Below, piece after piece: positions 35,290 through 46,100 of a stretch of 64,000 bases of DNA. Every line of letters begins with the position of its first letter. Position 1 is the first letter of the stretch. The notes under the pieces were generated by a model that searched no databases, had not been told where the DNA came from, and worked only from the letters and a program-made list of their open reading frames with translations. Both the position numbers and the translations under genes were made by a program. Where the stretch lies: contig NZ_OY781884.1 of assembly GCF_963677155.1 (NCBI RefSeq), positions 3,716,501 through 3,780,500 on the forward strand, given 5' to 3'. Origin of the DNA: an uncultured Draconibacterium sp. (GTDB lineage Bacteria; Bacteroidota; Bacteroidia; Bacteroidales; Prolixibacteraceae).

Positions 35290-38200
35290 ATGATTCAATT
35301 CTTTAAAACTCAAAGTAACAGTATTATCGCAGTTTATTCTGCACAGCCCTTAGGCGACGAAAATATCGAAAAATTGGTATGGTTATTTTCCGGAGCCGAA
35401 AGTTTAAAACCTCAGCAAATCGATGGCTGGTTTGTCGGCCCGCGTAAAGAAATGCTTACGCCGTGGAGTACCAATGCCGTAGAAATTACCCAGAATATGG
35501 GCATTGAAGGAATCCGTCGAATGGAGGAATTTTTCGAGGTAGAAAATGAAAAAGCAAAATTCGACCCGATGCTTCAGGCTATTTATAAAGGGCTTGATCA
35601 ACAGATTTTTGCAATCGACAAAGAACCTGATCCGATTTTGAATATTGAAGATATTGCAGCGTACAACGAACAGGAAGGGTTGGCTTTAAGCGATGATGAG
35701 ATTCAGTACCTCAGTTCGGTGTCGAAAGAAATGGGACGCCCGCTTACTGATGGTGAGGTTTACGGTTTTGCCCAGGTGAACTCGGAACATTGTCGCCACA
35801 AAATATTTAACGGAACCTTCATTATCGATGGAAAAGAAATGGAATCGTCGTTATTCCAGATGATCAAAAAAACATCGAAGGAAAATCCGAATAAAATTGT
35901 TTCTGCATACAAAGACAACTGTTCGTTTGTTCAGGGACCTGTTGTTGAGCAGTTTGCTCCGAAAACACAAGATAAACCCGATTTTTTCGAAGTAAAAGAT
36001 ATTGAAACGGTTCTTTCGTTAAAGGCCGAAACACATAACTTTCCAACAACAGTTGAGCCGTTTAACGGTGCTGCGACAGGAACAGGTGGTGAGATTCGCG
36101 ACCGTATTGCTGGTGGGAAAGGAGCGTTGCCAATTGCCGGAACTGCTGTTTATATGACATCGTATCCACGTACCGAAGCACAACGCTCTTGGGAACAGGC
36201 AACTGAAGAACGTGAGTGGTTGTATCAAACACCGGAAGAAATTCTGATTAAAGCATCAAATGGAGCCAGCGATTTTGGTAATAAGTTTGGACAGCCGCTG
36301 ATTAACGGTTCGTTACTGACTTTCGAACATTTCGAAAACTTTGTGAAATATGGTTACGACAAAGTAATTATGTTGGCCGGTGGTATCGGTTTCGGAAATA
36401 AAAAAGATAGTCTGAAAGACGATCCTGAAAAAGGTGATAAAGTGGTGTTGCTTGGAGGTGATAACTACCGTATTGGAATGGGCGGAGGAGCTGTTTCGTC
36501 GGTAGCAACCGGTGAGTTTGAAAATGCCATCGAGTTGAATGCTGTGCAACGTGCCAACCCCGAGATGCAGAAAAGAGCTTATAACGCTATCCGTGCATTG
36601 AGTGAAGCCGATGATAATCCAATTGTTTCCATCCACGACCACGGTGCAGGCGGTCACCTGAACTGCTTATCAGAATTGGTGGAAACTACCGGTGGAAAAA
36701 TTGATACTGCGAAATTACCTGTTGGCGATCCAACACTTTCGCAAAAAGAAATTATCGGTAACGAGTCGCAGGAGCGAATGGGACTGGTTATGAAGCCGGA
36801 GCATGTTGAACTGCTTCGTAAAATTGCAGAACGCGAACGTGCACCGATCTACGAAATTGGTGAAACAACCGGCGACATGCAATTTACTTTCGAGAATTCA
36901 ACAACCGGCGAAAAATCGATTGACTGGCAGTTGGACTACATGTTCGGTAATCCTCCGAAAACAATTATGGAAGATGAAACCATCGTTCCTGAATTTGATG
37001 AATTAGAATACAACTGGGAAGAAATATACGATTTGGTTGAGCAGACCATTCAGTTGGAGTCGGTTGCGAGTAAAGACTGGCTGACTAACAAAGTTGACCG
37101 CTCGGTAACCGGACGAATTGCCAAACAGCAATGTGCTGGCGAATTGCAATTGCCTCTGAATAACTGCGGTGTAATTACACTCGACTATCAGGGTAAAGCC
37201 GGATTGGCAACTGCAATCGGTAATGCCCCTGTAGCCGCTTTGGTAGATGCAGAAAAAGGTTCGGTGCTTGCAATTGCCGAATCGCTGACAAATATTATCT
37301 GGGCACCAATGCCTGATAAAATCAAAAGTGTATCGTTGAGTGCCAACTGGATGTGGCCGGCCAAAAATCCGGGAGAAAATGCCCGTATTTACAATGCCGT
37401 AAAAGCAGCCAGCGACTTTGCTTGTGCATTGGGAATCAACATTCCGACAGGTAAAGACTCGATGTCGATGACACAGAAATACAAAGACGATGTAGTTTTG
37501 GCACCGGGTACCGTAATCATTTCATCGTCGGGCGAAGTTACCGATGTGAAAAAAGTTGTTGAGCCGGTATTGGTAAACGACGAAAGCAAAGAGATTCTTT
37601 ACATCGACTTGTCGTTTATGGAACGTGCGCTGGGCGGAAGTGCTTTTGCACAATCGATAAATAAACTCGGAAAAGTTGCTCCAACGGTTGCCGATCCTGC
37701 CAAATTTGTAACTGCATTTAATACAGTTCAGAATCTTATCGAACAAGATCTTATCCTTGCCGGACATGATGTGGCTTCTGGAGGATTGATCACTACCCTG
37801 CTTGAAATGTGTTTCGCGAATGTGAAAGGCGGAATGAAAGTAGATGTTACTGCTTTTGAGGAAGAAGATCTGGCAAAAATATTACTGGCTGAAAATCCTG
37901 GAATTGTTATTCAGTGTGCTGATAACGATGAGGTGAAAAAGCAACTGACTGAGGCGGGAGTAGAATTCATGTCGTTAGGTTTTCCAGTTCCTTACCGTAA
38001 AGTGAGAGTGGTAAACCGCACAGTTGAAGCAGACTTCGATATTAACTCGTTACGCGATATGTGGTTTAAAACTTCGTATTTATTAGATCGCAAACAAAGT
38101 GGCGAAGAAAAAGCGCTGGAACGATTTAAAAACTATAAAGATCAGGCGTTAGAATTCGATTTTAAAGATTTTACGGGAAAAGCTGTCGACTTAGGAATCG

Positions 38201-38979
38201 ACCTGAAACGTCGTACTGCTTCGGGTGTAAAAGCTGCAATTATCCGAGAGAAAGGTGTAAACGGTGACCGCGAAATGGCCTACGCTATGTACCTTGCCGG
38301 AATGGATGTGAAAGATGTTCACATGACCGACCTGATCGCAGGACGTGAAACACTGGAAGATGTGAATATGATCGTTTTTGTTGGTGGTTTCTCTAACTCC
38401 GATGTTCTTGGTTCGGCAAAAGGCTGGGCTGGTGCTTTCAAATTCAATGAAAAAGCACGTGTGGCACTGGAGAAATTTTACCGCCGGGAAGACACGCTGA
38501 GTTTAGGTGTTTGTAACGGTTGCCAGGTAATGGTAGAACTGGGCGTTGTCTATCCTGAACACAGCATTCAGCCAAAAATGTTACACAACGAATCGGGCAA
38601 ATTCGAGTCGTCGTTCCTGAATGTTGATATTCAGGATAACAAATCGGTAATGCTCGAAAATATGGCCGGGATGAAACTGGGAATCTGGGTGGCACACGGC
38701 GAAGGTAAATTCTATCTGCCGTTTAACGAAGATCAGTACAATATTCCGATGAAATACAGCAACGAAGGTTATCCGGGTAATCCAAACGGATCGCACTTTA
38801 ACGCTGCATCGTTGTGTTCTGATGATGGCCGTCACTTGGTAATGATGCCTCACCTTGAGCGTGCTTTCAAACCGCACCTTTGGCCCAATTATCCTGCCGA
38901 CCGGAAAGCGGATGAGGTGGCTCCTTGGATTCAGGCTTTTGTAAATGCAAAAAACTGGATTGAAGAAAAGATGAAGTAA
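35290..38979 (+). CDS. purL: Phosphoribosylformylglycinamidine synthase, large single-chain type
   Basis: The 1229-residue enzyme converts FGAR, glutamine and ATP to FGAM in purine synthesis. The single-chain form is visible from end to end: an N-terminal PurS-like domain, the linker with NSEHCRHKIF, two synthetase halves (KAETHNFPTTVEPFNGAATG; GGGAVSSVATGEFE; HDHGAGGHLNCL; then NIPTGKDSMSMTQKY and GHDVASGGLITTLLEMCF), and a C-terminal glutamine amidotransferase domain with the nucleophile Cys in LGVCNGCQVMVELG and the AHGEGKF histidine-glutamate region. Start at 35290 (MIQFFKTQSNSIIAVY) fits; an upstream in-frame start lies over the promoter. Ends at a strong terminator and is monocistronic. 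Confidence 0.97.
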   Translation: MIQFFKTQSNSIIAVYSAQPLGDENIEKLVWLFSGAESLKPQQIDGWFVGPRKEMLTPWSTNAVEITQNMGIEGIRRMEEFFEVENEKAKFDPMLQAIYKGLDQQIFAIDKEPDPILNIEDIAAYNEQEGLALSDDEIQYLSSVSKEMGRPLTDGEVYGFAQVNSEHCRHKIFNGTFIIDGKEMESSLFQMIKKTSKENPNKIVSAYKDNCSFVQGPVVEQFAPKTQDKPDFFEVKDIETVLSLKAETHNFPTTVEPFNGAATGTGGEIRDRIAGGKGALPIAGTAVYMTSYPRTEAQRSWEQATEEREWLYQTPEEILIKASNGASDFGNKFGQPLINGSLLTFEHFENFVKYGYDKVIMLAGGIGFGNKKDSLKDDPEKGDKVVLLGGDNYRIGMGGGAVSSVATGEFENAIELNAVQRANPEMQKRAYNAIRALSEADDNPIVSIHDHGAGGHLNCLSELVETTGGKIDTAKLPVGDPTLSQKEIIGNESQERMGLVMKPEHVELLRKIAERERAPIYEIGETTGDMQFTFENSTTGEKSIDWQLDYMFGNPPKTIMEDETIVPEFDELEYNWEEIYDLVEQTIQLESVASKDWLTNKVDRSVTGRIAKQQCAGELQLPLNNCGVITLDYQGKAGLATAIGNAPVAALVDAEKGSVLAIAESLTNIIWAPMPDKIKSVSLSANWMWPAKNPGENARIYNAVKAASDFACALGINIPTGKDSMSMTQKYKDDVVLAPGTVIISSSGEVTDVKKVVEPVLVNDESKEILYIDLSFMERALGGSAFAQSINKLGKVAPTVADPAKFVTAFNTVQNLIEQDLILAGHDVASGGLITTLLEMCFANVKGGMKVDVTAFEEEDLAKILLAENPGIVIQCADNDEVKKQLTEAGVEFMSLGFPVPYRKVRVVNRTVEADFDINSLRDMWFKTSYLLDRKQSGEEKALERFKNYKDQALEFDFKDFTGKAVDLGIDLKRRTASGVKAAIIREKGVNGDREMAYAMYLAGMDVKDVHMTDLIAGRETLEDVNMIVFVGGFSNSDVLGSAKGWAGAFKFNEKARVALEKFYRREDTLSLGVCNGCQVMVELGVVYPEHSIQPKMLHNESGKFESSFLNVDIQDNKSVMLENMAGMKLGIWVAHGEGKFYLPFNEDQYNIPMKYSNEGYPGNPNGSHFNAASLCSDDGRHLVMMPHLERAFKPHLWPNYPADRKADEVAPWIQAFVNAKNWIEEKMK

Positions 38980-39000
38980 GTAAGAATGACTTAACAATAC

Positions 39001-39035
39001 AAAGCCGCAACTCAATATGGGTTGCGGCTTTTTTG
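39001..39035 (+). terminator. Rho-independent terminator after purL
   Basis: An 11-bp stem (AAAGCCGCAAC / GTTGCGGCTTT) with a 9-base loop is followed by TTTT. Confidence 0.9.
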
Positions 39036-39140
39036 TTTGGAACTATTTTAAATTAACGTAACGTTGAGCCATATCTGACAAAATGTTTTCTGAACTTGTG
39101 AGATTCTTTATCTTTAAAGTGTTAACATATAGGGATTTCC

Positions 39141-41222
39141 ATGTTGCGTCAATTGTTTAATGTTAAATACCAGATATATTGGATTTCATTTGGGGTTACT
39201 TTGGTTTTTATGCTCCCAATAATTTTGCTCATTCCTGATTTTACAAAATATACAGTAAAAGTAGAATCGAAAGAATCGGTTTCAACGAATTATGTCGTTG
39301 TGCATCATGATTTGGATTTCGATGGAATAGTGGAGACGATTGAATTTTTTAAAGATTTTATGGGAACCCCGGCTATATTGGTAGAAAGTGATGGGAAAAT
39401 TCTGTATCAGAAAAATTTAAAGGGGAAATTTGTCAAAGGCTCTTTCTTTTGTATCGACGATTACAACGATGATAAATTGGGTGAGATATTATGTTTGACG
39501 GCTCAAAATGATTCTGTGTTTCTTCACCTCTTTGAAGGAATGAGTGGTATTTTCCAAACAAAAGATGTGTTTATCACTACTTATCAAGATTACGCAGGTA
39601 GGCCGGATTATGGAATATATTTTCCTGTTATGGAAGATCTGGATAATGACGGAATCAAAGAGATAATATTACCTTTTATGTGTGGATTTACCGGCACCAC
39701 GCGCAAGGTGTGTATTTATAATATTACAGATAAGATATTAAAAACGATGCCCTTGTCCGGAACAACTATCAGTAACAATATGCATTATTTTGATGTTAAC
39801 AACGATGGACTGAAGGAGATTATGGGGAGATCGGATGCAATCGATAATTGCGATGAAGAGTATCCTTATTCCGATCATTTTGCATGGTTGATGGTGTTAA
39901 ATTCTGAGGCCCAGTTTTTATTCGATCCGGTAAAAATAGGAAGTTATTCGACAACAGTGGGAACTTGCCCTTTGATTGATGAAAAAGGAGGGGTAAATCT
40001 TGCCGTTTTTTTAAAGCATACTGGTAATTGTGGAGACACTTCGTTTATCGGCTTGTACAATACTGAAGGAGATTTGCTTCAAAAAAGGGTAATTCCATAC
40101 AATAAGAATCTTCGGAATGCAACTTTATATGTAAGCTGTCCGGTAGATTATCCTGAGAAAATTATTATCTACCGTGAAGATGGCTTACTTGAAACGTATA
40201 ATCAAAAATTGGAACTAATCGATCGAAAACAATCGGTAACGCACAATGGAAAGTTAGGTGAGCTGGATGTGGATGGTGATGGTGCAAAGGAATTTATTCT
40301 TCAAGACAGATCAAATCTTAACTATTGGGTTACCCGTGATGATTTTAGTGATCCGGTTAAACTTCCCGGCTTATCAAAATTTCTGACTGGAGATACCTAT
40401 TTGTCTGTTGTTGACGCAAATAAGAATATATTTTCCTTGCAAAATGAGGGGGATTATTACACTTTCTCGTATAACAACAACAGCCTATATAATTGGAGGT
40501 CATTAATCTACATGCTGATATTTTTGTCGGTGTATGGGGCCGTTTATGGTATTGGATTTCTATTTCAGTTTTTTATTAAACGCCGTTACGAGACTGAAAA
40601 GAAAATTGCACAAATGCAGTTAGTTGCAATTGAAAATCAATTGAATCCTCATTTTAATTTAAACGTGTTAAATTCTATCGGAGCATTGTATGAAACTCAA
40701 GAAAAAGAGAAAGCACAGTACTATTTCGGGAAATATAACAAGTTGTTAAGGCAATCTCTTTTTCAGTCGGGGCAGTTAACGGTTTCATTAATGGAAGAGT
40801 TGGAGTTTACAAAGAATTACCTCGAACTGGAAAAATTTAGAATGAATGAGCGATTTAATTATCGGGTGACCGGAAATGATAACTTGCCAGATATTGAAAT
40901 CCCCAAAATGTTGATCCATACTTTTGTGGAAAATGCCATTAAACACGGATTAAAACATAAAAGTGGAAAGGGGTTGTTGATAATCGAATTTTTGCATCAA
41001 TCGAATTGCTTGAAAATAGTAATCTCCGATAACGGAATTGGAAGACAAAAAGCAAAGCAATACTCATTAATGAGTACAGGAAAGGGTATGGAAATAGTAA
41101 ATAAAAGTCTCGATTTGTTTTTCGATACACGTGATATTCGAATTGAATATAAAATAATTGATCTTTATACAGAGGTGGGTGAAGCGACAAGAACTAAGGT
41201 GGAAATTAAAGTGCCTCTCTAA
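39141..41222 (+). CDS. LytS/YehU-type sensor kinase with calcium-motif beta-propeller sensor domain
   Basis: The 693-residue protein has a membrane helix near residues 12-32 and a large periplasmic region with repeated FG-GAP/VCBS-like loops (DLDFDGIVE, DDYNDDKLGE, DLDNDGIKE, DVNNDGLKE, DVDGDGAKE), each with the DxDxDG calcium-binding spacing. A second membrane helix lies at about 452-475, followed by a His_kinase/HATPase core. The phospho-accepting His is H504 in NPHFNLNVLNSI (usual family motif NPHFLFN). FVENAIKHGLKHK and ISDNGIGRQKA form the ATP site. Such kinases sense an envelope or extracellular signal and phosphorylate a receiver encoded next to them, here 90 bases downstream. The ligand is not known. 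Confidence 0.87.
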   Translation: MLRQLFNVKYQIYWISFGVTLVFMLPIILLIPDFTKYTVKVESKESVSTNYVVVHHDLDFDGIVETIEFFKDFMGTPAILVESDGKILYQKNLKGKFVKGSFFCIDDYNDDKLGEILCLTAQNDSVFLHLFEGMSGIFQTKDVFITTYQDYAGRPDYGIYFPVMEDLDNDGIKEIILPFMCGFTGTTRKVCIYNITDKILKTMPLSGTTISNNMHYFDVNNDGLKEIMGRSDAIDNCDEEYPYSDHFAWLMVLNSEAQFLFDPVKIGSYSTTVGTCPLIDEKGGVNLAVFLKHTGNCGDTSFIGLYNTEGDLLQKRVIPYNKNLRNATLYVSCPVDYPEKIIIYREDGLLETYNQKLELIDRKQSVTHNGKLGELDVDGDGAKEFILQDRSNLNYWVTRDDFSDPVKLPGLSKFLTGDTYLSVVDANKNIFSLQNEGDYYTFSYNNNSLYNWRSLIYMLIFLSVYGAVYGIGFLFQFFIKRRYETEKKIAQMQLVAIENQLNPHFNLNVLNSIGALYETQEKEKAQYYFGKYNKLLRQSLFQSGQLTVSLMEELEFTKNYLELEKFRMNERFNYRVTGNDNLPDIEIPKMLIHTFVENAIKHGLKHKSGKGLLIIEFLHQSNCLKIVISDNGIGRQKAKQYSLMSTGKGMEIVNKSLDLFFDTRDIRIEYKIIDLYTEVGEATRTKVEIKVPL

Positions 41223-41312
41223 TAAATTAGCACGCTATGCTAAACTTGTTTCAACATCTGCTTAAAAATAGTAAGATATCGATATTTCCGAGATAGAACG
41301 ACGAGAACAAAA

Positions 41313-41894
41313 ATGATGGAAAAAACAACAGCGATATTAGTCGACGATGAAAAACAATCCTTAAACCGGATGGCCGATTTGCTTAAGCTATTTCCACACA
41401 TCAACATCATCCACAAAGAATTTGATCCCGAAGCCGCAATCGATCGTATTGTTAAATGTAAACCTGCCCTTGTTTTTATCGATGTTGAAATGCCCGGATT
41501 AACGGGTTTCGAGGTCGTAAAACAGATTCGCGAACGATTTGTATTTCCTGAGTTTATTTTTGTTACCGCTTACAGCCAGTATGCGATAAAAGCCATTAAA
41601 GCCGAAGCTTTTGACTATTTGCTGAAGCCCGTAGATATTGATGATCTTCATGAATGCCTTGAGCGCTTCGACCAAAAACAGAACCACTTCCCACATATTG
41701 AAAACTCGGTGCTAAGCGACCGCGAAAAAGAAATTGCCTGCCTGCTTTGTAAAGGAAAAACTTCGCAGGAAATAGCCGATACACTATTTATAAGTAAACA
41801 TACTGCCGATACTCACCGGCGAAGGATTCTGGAGAAATTAGGAGTGAGATCGACTGCAGAGCTTATTGTTATGTGGAACGGAGGTTCTTCCTGA
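41313..41894 (+). CDS. Response regulator: LytR-type receiver fused to LuxR-type DNA-binding domain
   Basis: The 193-residue regulator has a receiver with D11-D12 and phospho-acceptor D57 in VFIDVEMPG, plus the AEAFDYLLKPVDIDDL stretch typical of LytR/AgrA receivers that pair with LytS kinases. The output domain is not LytTR but a LuxR helix-turn-helix (VLSDREKEIACLLCKGKTSQEI, then SKHTADTHRRRILEKLGV). It is the cognate partner of the upstream kinase by position and receiver type. Start at 41313; a second Met follows directly. No further genes follow closely, so target genes are probably elsewhere or are the uncharacterised genes just downstream. Confidence 0.9.
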   Translation: MMEKTTAILVDDEKQSLNRMADLLKLFPHINIIHKEFDPEAAIDRIVKCKPALVFIDVEMPGLTGFEVVKQIRERFVFPEFIFVTAYSQYAIKAIKAEAFDYLLKPVDIDDLHECLERFDQKQNHFPHIENSVLSDREKEIACLLCKGKTSQEIADTLFISKHTADTHRRRILEKLGVRSTAELIVMWNGGSS

Positions 41895-42062
41895 TTTTGC
41901 TTGCTATTAAACTTTTCTCTTACAGGCTCATTTGGTTTTGATATCGGTAGTATACCCACAAAGTATTATTAGTATTACTCATAATGATTAACATAGAGAA
42001 TTGAAGAGTAAGTATTTTTAAATCAGAAAATTAATCCTGAATTATTGCTTGCGTCTTTTGTT

Positions 42063-42383
42063 ATGTTAAAAACCAAAGTAAATACACTAATCAAAACAAA
42101 TCATCGTTATCCAATCGAGCTTATTCCTTTACACATCCCTATTTCAGGGGACATTGAATCGAAACATGTTCTATTTGCCGATAATCACGCAACAGATTCC
42201 GGTAACGGCCCATCAATTAGTGAGAATCAGTGTTTAGTTACCAGCATTCAGGCATCAATTCCCGGTAATCAATCATTAAAAATCGGGAACTACTTATCAA
42301 AAATCGGGATTCAGCGTTCAATTACCGCCAATTGCCGGGCTAAAACCATTAGCAGTAACTTGCAAAGTGCAGTATTTCAGTGA
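42063..42383 (+). CDS. Possible small protein of unknown function (weak)
   Basis: An open frame of 106 codons from the ATG at 42063. The translation (MLKTKVNTLIKTNHRYPIEL start) is soluble and rich in Ser, Ile, Asn and Gln. Its C-terminal half has an irregular repetition of I-x-x-N/Q elements (SISENQ, SIPGNQ, SKIGIQ, SITANC, TISSNL). No signal, membrane helix or known family is visible. It ends 57 bases before the next gene on the same strand. It may be a real short gene or an untranslated AT-rich stretch; codon use gives no clear answer. Confidence 0.3.
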   Translation: MLKTKVNTLIKTNHRYPIELIPLHIPISGDIESKHVLFADNHATDSGNGPSISENQCLVTSIQASIPGNQSLKIGNYLSKIGIQRSITANCRAKTISSNLQSAVFQ

Positions 42384-42440
42384 TTAACTAAAAAAACTTT
42401 CATAGGGTTACTAATGTACTAATTTTTAAATCTTATTATC

Positions 42441-43046
42441 ATGGGAAAAAATTCTAAAGATTACATCCCGTCCGACAAGTATCAACTTGAAGCATGGGCA
42501 ACTCAATTTGCAACTACAGTATTTAACAATGTTGGAAACTATGGCATTAGTCAGGAACAAGCCGATGCGATAACCAGCGCCTCGCGGGTTTACTCGGGCG
42601 ACCTGGTTACCGAAAAACAACTGGTCGACCAGAAAAACCAACAGGTTAAACTCACACAAACCGACCGCAAAACACTGGTAAAGCTCAGTCGCAACATGGC
42701 CCAGTTTATAAAAAACAACCCCGACTACACCGACAAGGTAGGTAAGGAATTTGATATAATTGGCGCCGAAGTACACCATGATACCGATAATGCCCAACCG
42801 GTACTAAAAGCCAAAAAGGTGCCTCACGGCTGGGAATTTTCCTTTGGTTTGGAAGGCTATTATTCGGGGGTGAATATTTACCGCAAACGCCCCGGCGAAG
42901 AAAACTTTTCGTACCTCGCTACCGATACCCGAAGCCCTTATGTCGATAACCAGCAAATGGAAAACGGCACCCAGTATTATGCCTACTTTATTTTGGGCGA
43001 TACCGAAGTAGGGCAGCAGAGTGATGTTGTTACTGTGGGGGTGTAA
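42441..43046 (+). CDS. Uncharacterised cytoplasmic protein with C-terminal fibronectin-like domain
   Basis: The 201-residue protein lacks a signal peptide. The N-terminal half is helical (YQLEAWATQFATTVFNN, then ISQEQADAITSASRVYSGDL and TQTDRKTLVKLSRNMAQFI). The C-terminal half looks like a fibronectin type III or related sandwich (GWEFSFGLEGYYSGVNIYRK, FSYLATDTRSPYVDN, ENGTQYYAYFILGDTEVG). I recognise this two-part layout, opening with KNSKDYIPS and a Trp-containing helix, as a conserved hypothetical of Bacteroidota and other bacteria, but no function is known. It precedes the very large exported protein by 97 bases on the same strand, which may mean linked expression. Confidence 0.75.
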   Translation: MGKNSKDYIPSDKYQLEAWATQFATTVFNNVGNYGISQEQADAITSASRVYSGDLVTEKQLVDQKNQQVKLTQTDRKTLVKLSRNMAQFIKNNPDYTDKVGKEFDIIGAEVHHDTDNAQPVLKAKKVPHGWEFSFGLEGYYSGVNIYRKRPGEENFSYLATDTRSPYVDNQQMENGTQYYAYFILGDTEVGQQSDVVTVGV

Positions 43047-43143
43047 AGTTTTTTGATAACTCAAACTTTCTCGGAGTTATTGCTTTTTGGGAGGTTGGGC
43101 TGAAAGAAGAGAGAGATGAACTTTTCAAAACATAAAATATACC

Positions 43144-46100
43144 ATGAAAAATATTTACTTATTATTTTTAATTGCATTGTTAAATGTGGGAACTGTAGAA
43201 GGTGCCGATTTTGAACAAACTTATGATGGCTCATATCATTCAGAAAATGAGGTTTCAACTGTAAGCCAGAAATATACTTTTAGGGTCAAGAATGTACCTA
43301 ATGGATATTATCACAGAATATTTGTAAATGAAGTATACGATGAAGATCAGGGGTACAAAAAGGAAACTTTATACTCTAACCCAAGTTTTAGTGTGTATAT
43401 ATATAAGAATGAAGTTAAAAAAATTGAAATACAAATATTAGATGATAACTATAATTATATATCCTCTCACGAATGGTATTTCAAAGAACCACCTCCATCA
43501 CTTTCGGTCACTAAAAATGTTAAAGATTTTGGAGATGTAACATTAGGTAGTAATCCTTCAACAAAAACATTCACTTTCTCAATTAATAATGATGGTGGGG
43601 GAACATTGACAGGGAAAATATCTACTAGCGCGAGCTGGCTTAGAGTGTCTTCTGAAACTTTTAGTTTAACAGCGACGCAAGGGAAGCAAATTACTGTAAC
43701 TGCAACAACCACTGGTCTTGCTGTCGGTGACCATTCTTCAAAAATTTATATTACTTCTAATGGTAGCGATTATTCATGGACTGCTGCCACTGTAAATATT
43801 GTCAAAACAACTGGAGATTTGAAGATTCAAGTCAAGAATGCACGTGGAAATCTTCAAGCTAATGCAAAAGTTATCTTATTCGAAAATCTGTCAGATAGCT
43901 GGCATGAAATTAGCGATAAAAAATATACAAATTCATCTGGCGAGACATCTTATTGGGAACTACCGGCAGGAGCTTATAATGCAGAAGTTTATTATGATGG
44001 TGGAGGAGGTAATGAATTCTGGGTATCGGCATGGGATGACTCTGAAGGTGCGATTACATTAAATGCCGGAGATTCAAAAACCTATACGATGCAAAGGAAC
44101 GAACCTTATGCATACGATTATAAGGTATTTGATGATACAGGAAACGAAATAACAGGCGAAGAAATTCCTGTGGGTACTACAATAACGCATCGAGTTTATA
44201 TAACCAATACATCGTCAACAGATAGAGTAGTAATGGTTAAGATTTGTTCAAATAAGGATAAAAATACGGATTGGAATTATTCATCTAACGCTGTTGAAAT
44301 AGCATCTAATTCTAATTTATCATTTGATCTGGAACAAACAATAGAAGAGGCGGTCACTTATTACCGCAAAGTTAAAGTTGAAACACTGGTTCATAGTTAT
44401 ACTCAAACCGATTGGTGGAATTGGGACACCTCTGTTACCGGAAAAGAAAAAGTTGCAGCGGATATAAGTATTGACCCAATTTCTTCAGTAACCCGAGGGG
44501 TTCAGTTTAAAGTAACATGTAATGTCACAAATAGTGGCTCATCTTCCCGGACATTTAACGTTGGTGCTGAAATTAAAGATGGAGAGACAAAATTGTATTC
44601 ATTTGCAGCGAGGGAAACACCTACAATTGCTGCAGGACAAACAGAACAAGTACCATATTATTACACTATCCCTGATGATTGGGAACCAAAAGAATATACA
44701 TTTAATGCAGCGGTTTGGGATGGTACTCCAGGAGCAGAGAGCCGTGAATGGTTAGCCGGGGATGATGAAACTTTTACCGTGAATAATCCTGATGCTGCCC
44801 AGATCATTGAATTCACGGTACCAACCGGAACAGTTCAAAGAGAATCAACTCAACAAATAAAGGTTAAAATTAAAAATACAGGCATAACCACACGCTCGTT
44901 TTGGGTTGGATTAAGTTTTGCCCAAGAATATACTGAGGCAGAAAGTTGGCCAAATGGATGGTATGATATTTATCCACAGAAATCTAAAACTTTATATCCT
45001 GATGAAGTCCAAGAAATAGTTTTTTCTTTTAAGATACCATTAACTTGGGATAAAGGCCAATATTATGCAACAACTGCAATTTGGGATGATTTTGATGAGA
45101 CTAATTTTATTATGATAGGGAAATCTTTAAGTGAAACAAATCAATTTGATATTCCCTTTGATAGATTGACGCGGCATTCGGACCTAATCGACAAACCTGA
45201 CATTGGAAAATTAAGCTTCAATCTTCCATTCGTTGAAAACTCCTTAACACTTCCTAACTATTTTGCTAACTTAATTTATCAAGTTGAACAAAAGCCAATA
45301 AGTGAATTATATAATTCAGGGAAGAAACCATTGATTTATTTATCAGGAGGGGTACAAGTTAACTTTTTAGGCACAAATGTTACAGAAGGATTAATAATGT
45401 TTATTGACGTTGCAGATATGTACGGGTATACACCTGAAGGCAAAGAAGGATGGACCACAATATGGGTAGCAAATCAACTTAAAGGTGCTTCTTATACAAT
45501 TAAGAAATCTATTGATAATAAGCCTGTTGAATTTGACTGGGATGCAGGTGTAATTTTTCATGATTTTGATTTCACTCAAAGAGGTATCGCTGATTTTAGG
45601 GATGATAAATTGGAATATGGGAAGTTTTCTGTTCCCGGATTTACTCTTACTATCTTCACTAATGACAGAACCGATGATAAAATCAGCTGGTTAAAATTGA
45701 GTTCTGGGGCTAGTATGAAACGAATTATAAATTTTGATAGTTCTTTTACAGGTGCTGATGCAATAAATTATCTCAAAAAGTTTGAAATTAAAACAAGTAT
45801 CTTAATTAATGCATTTAATCCTCTTTCAACTACTTTGCCATCCTCGTTTAAAGGTTATGCAGATTATATTTTTAACTACATTAATGAATTTAAAGACAAT
45901 CCTGAAATATTAAGGAATTATTCTACTAATGATGGATATTGGGAAATGCAAAAGGGAATTGCAATAGGGGACTTGTCAATGAGGTTTGTTGAGGACTTGA
46001 ACTCTTCAATGCATCTGTTCAAAATTAATATACCCAAAAATGCAAAAAACTTAACTATAACTGCAAGTGGAGGTACTGGTGGGCGCAAGATAATCTGGAG

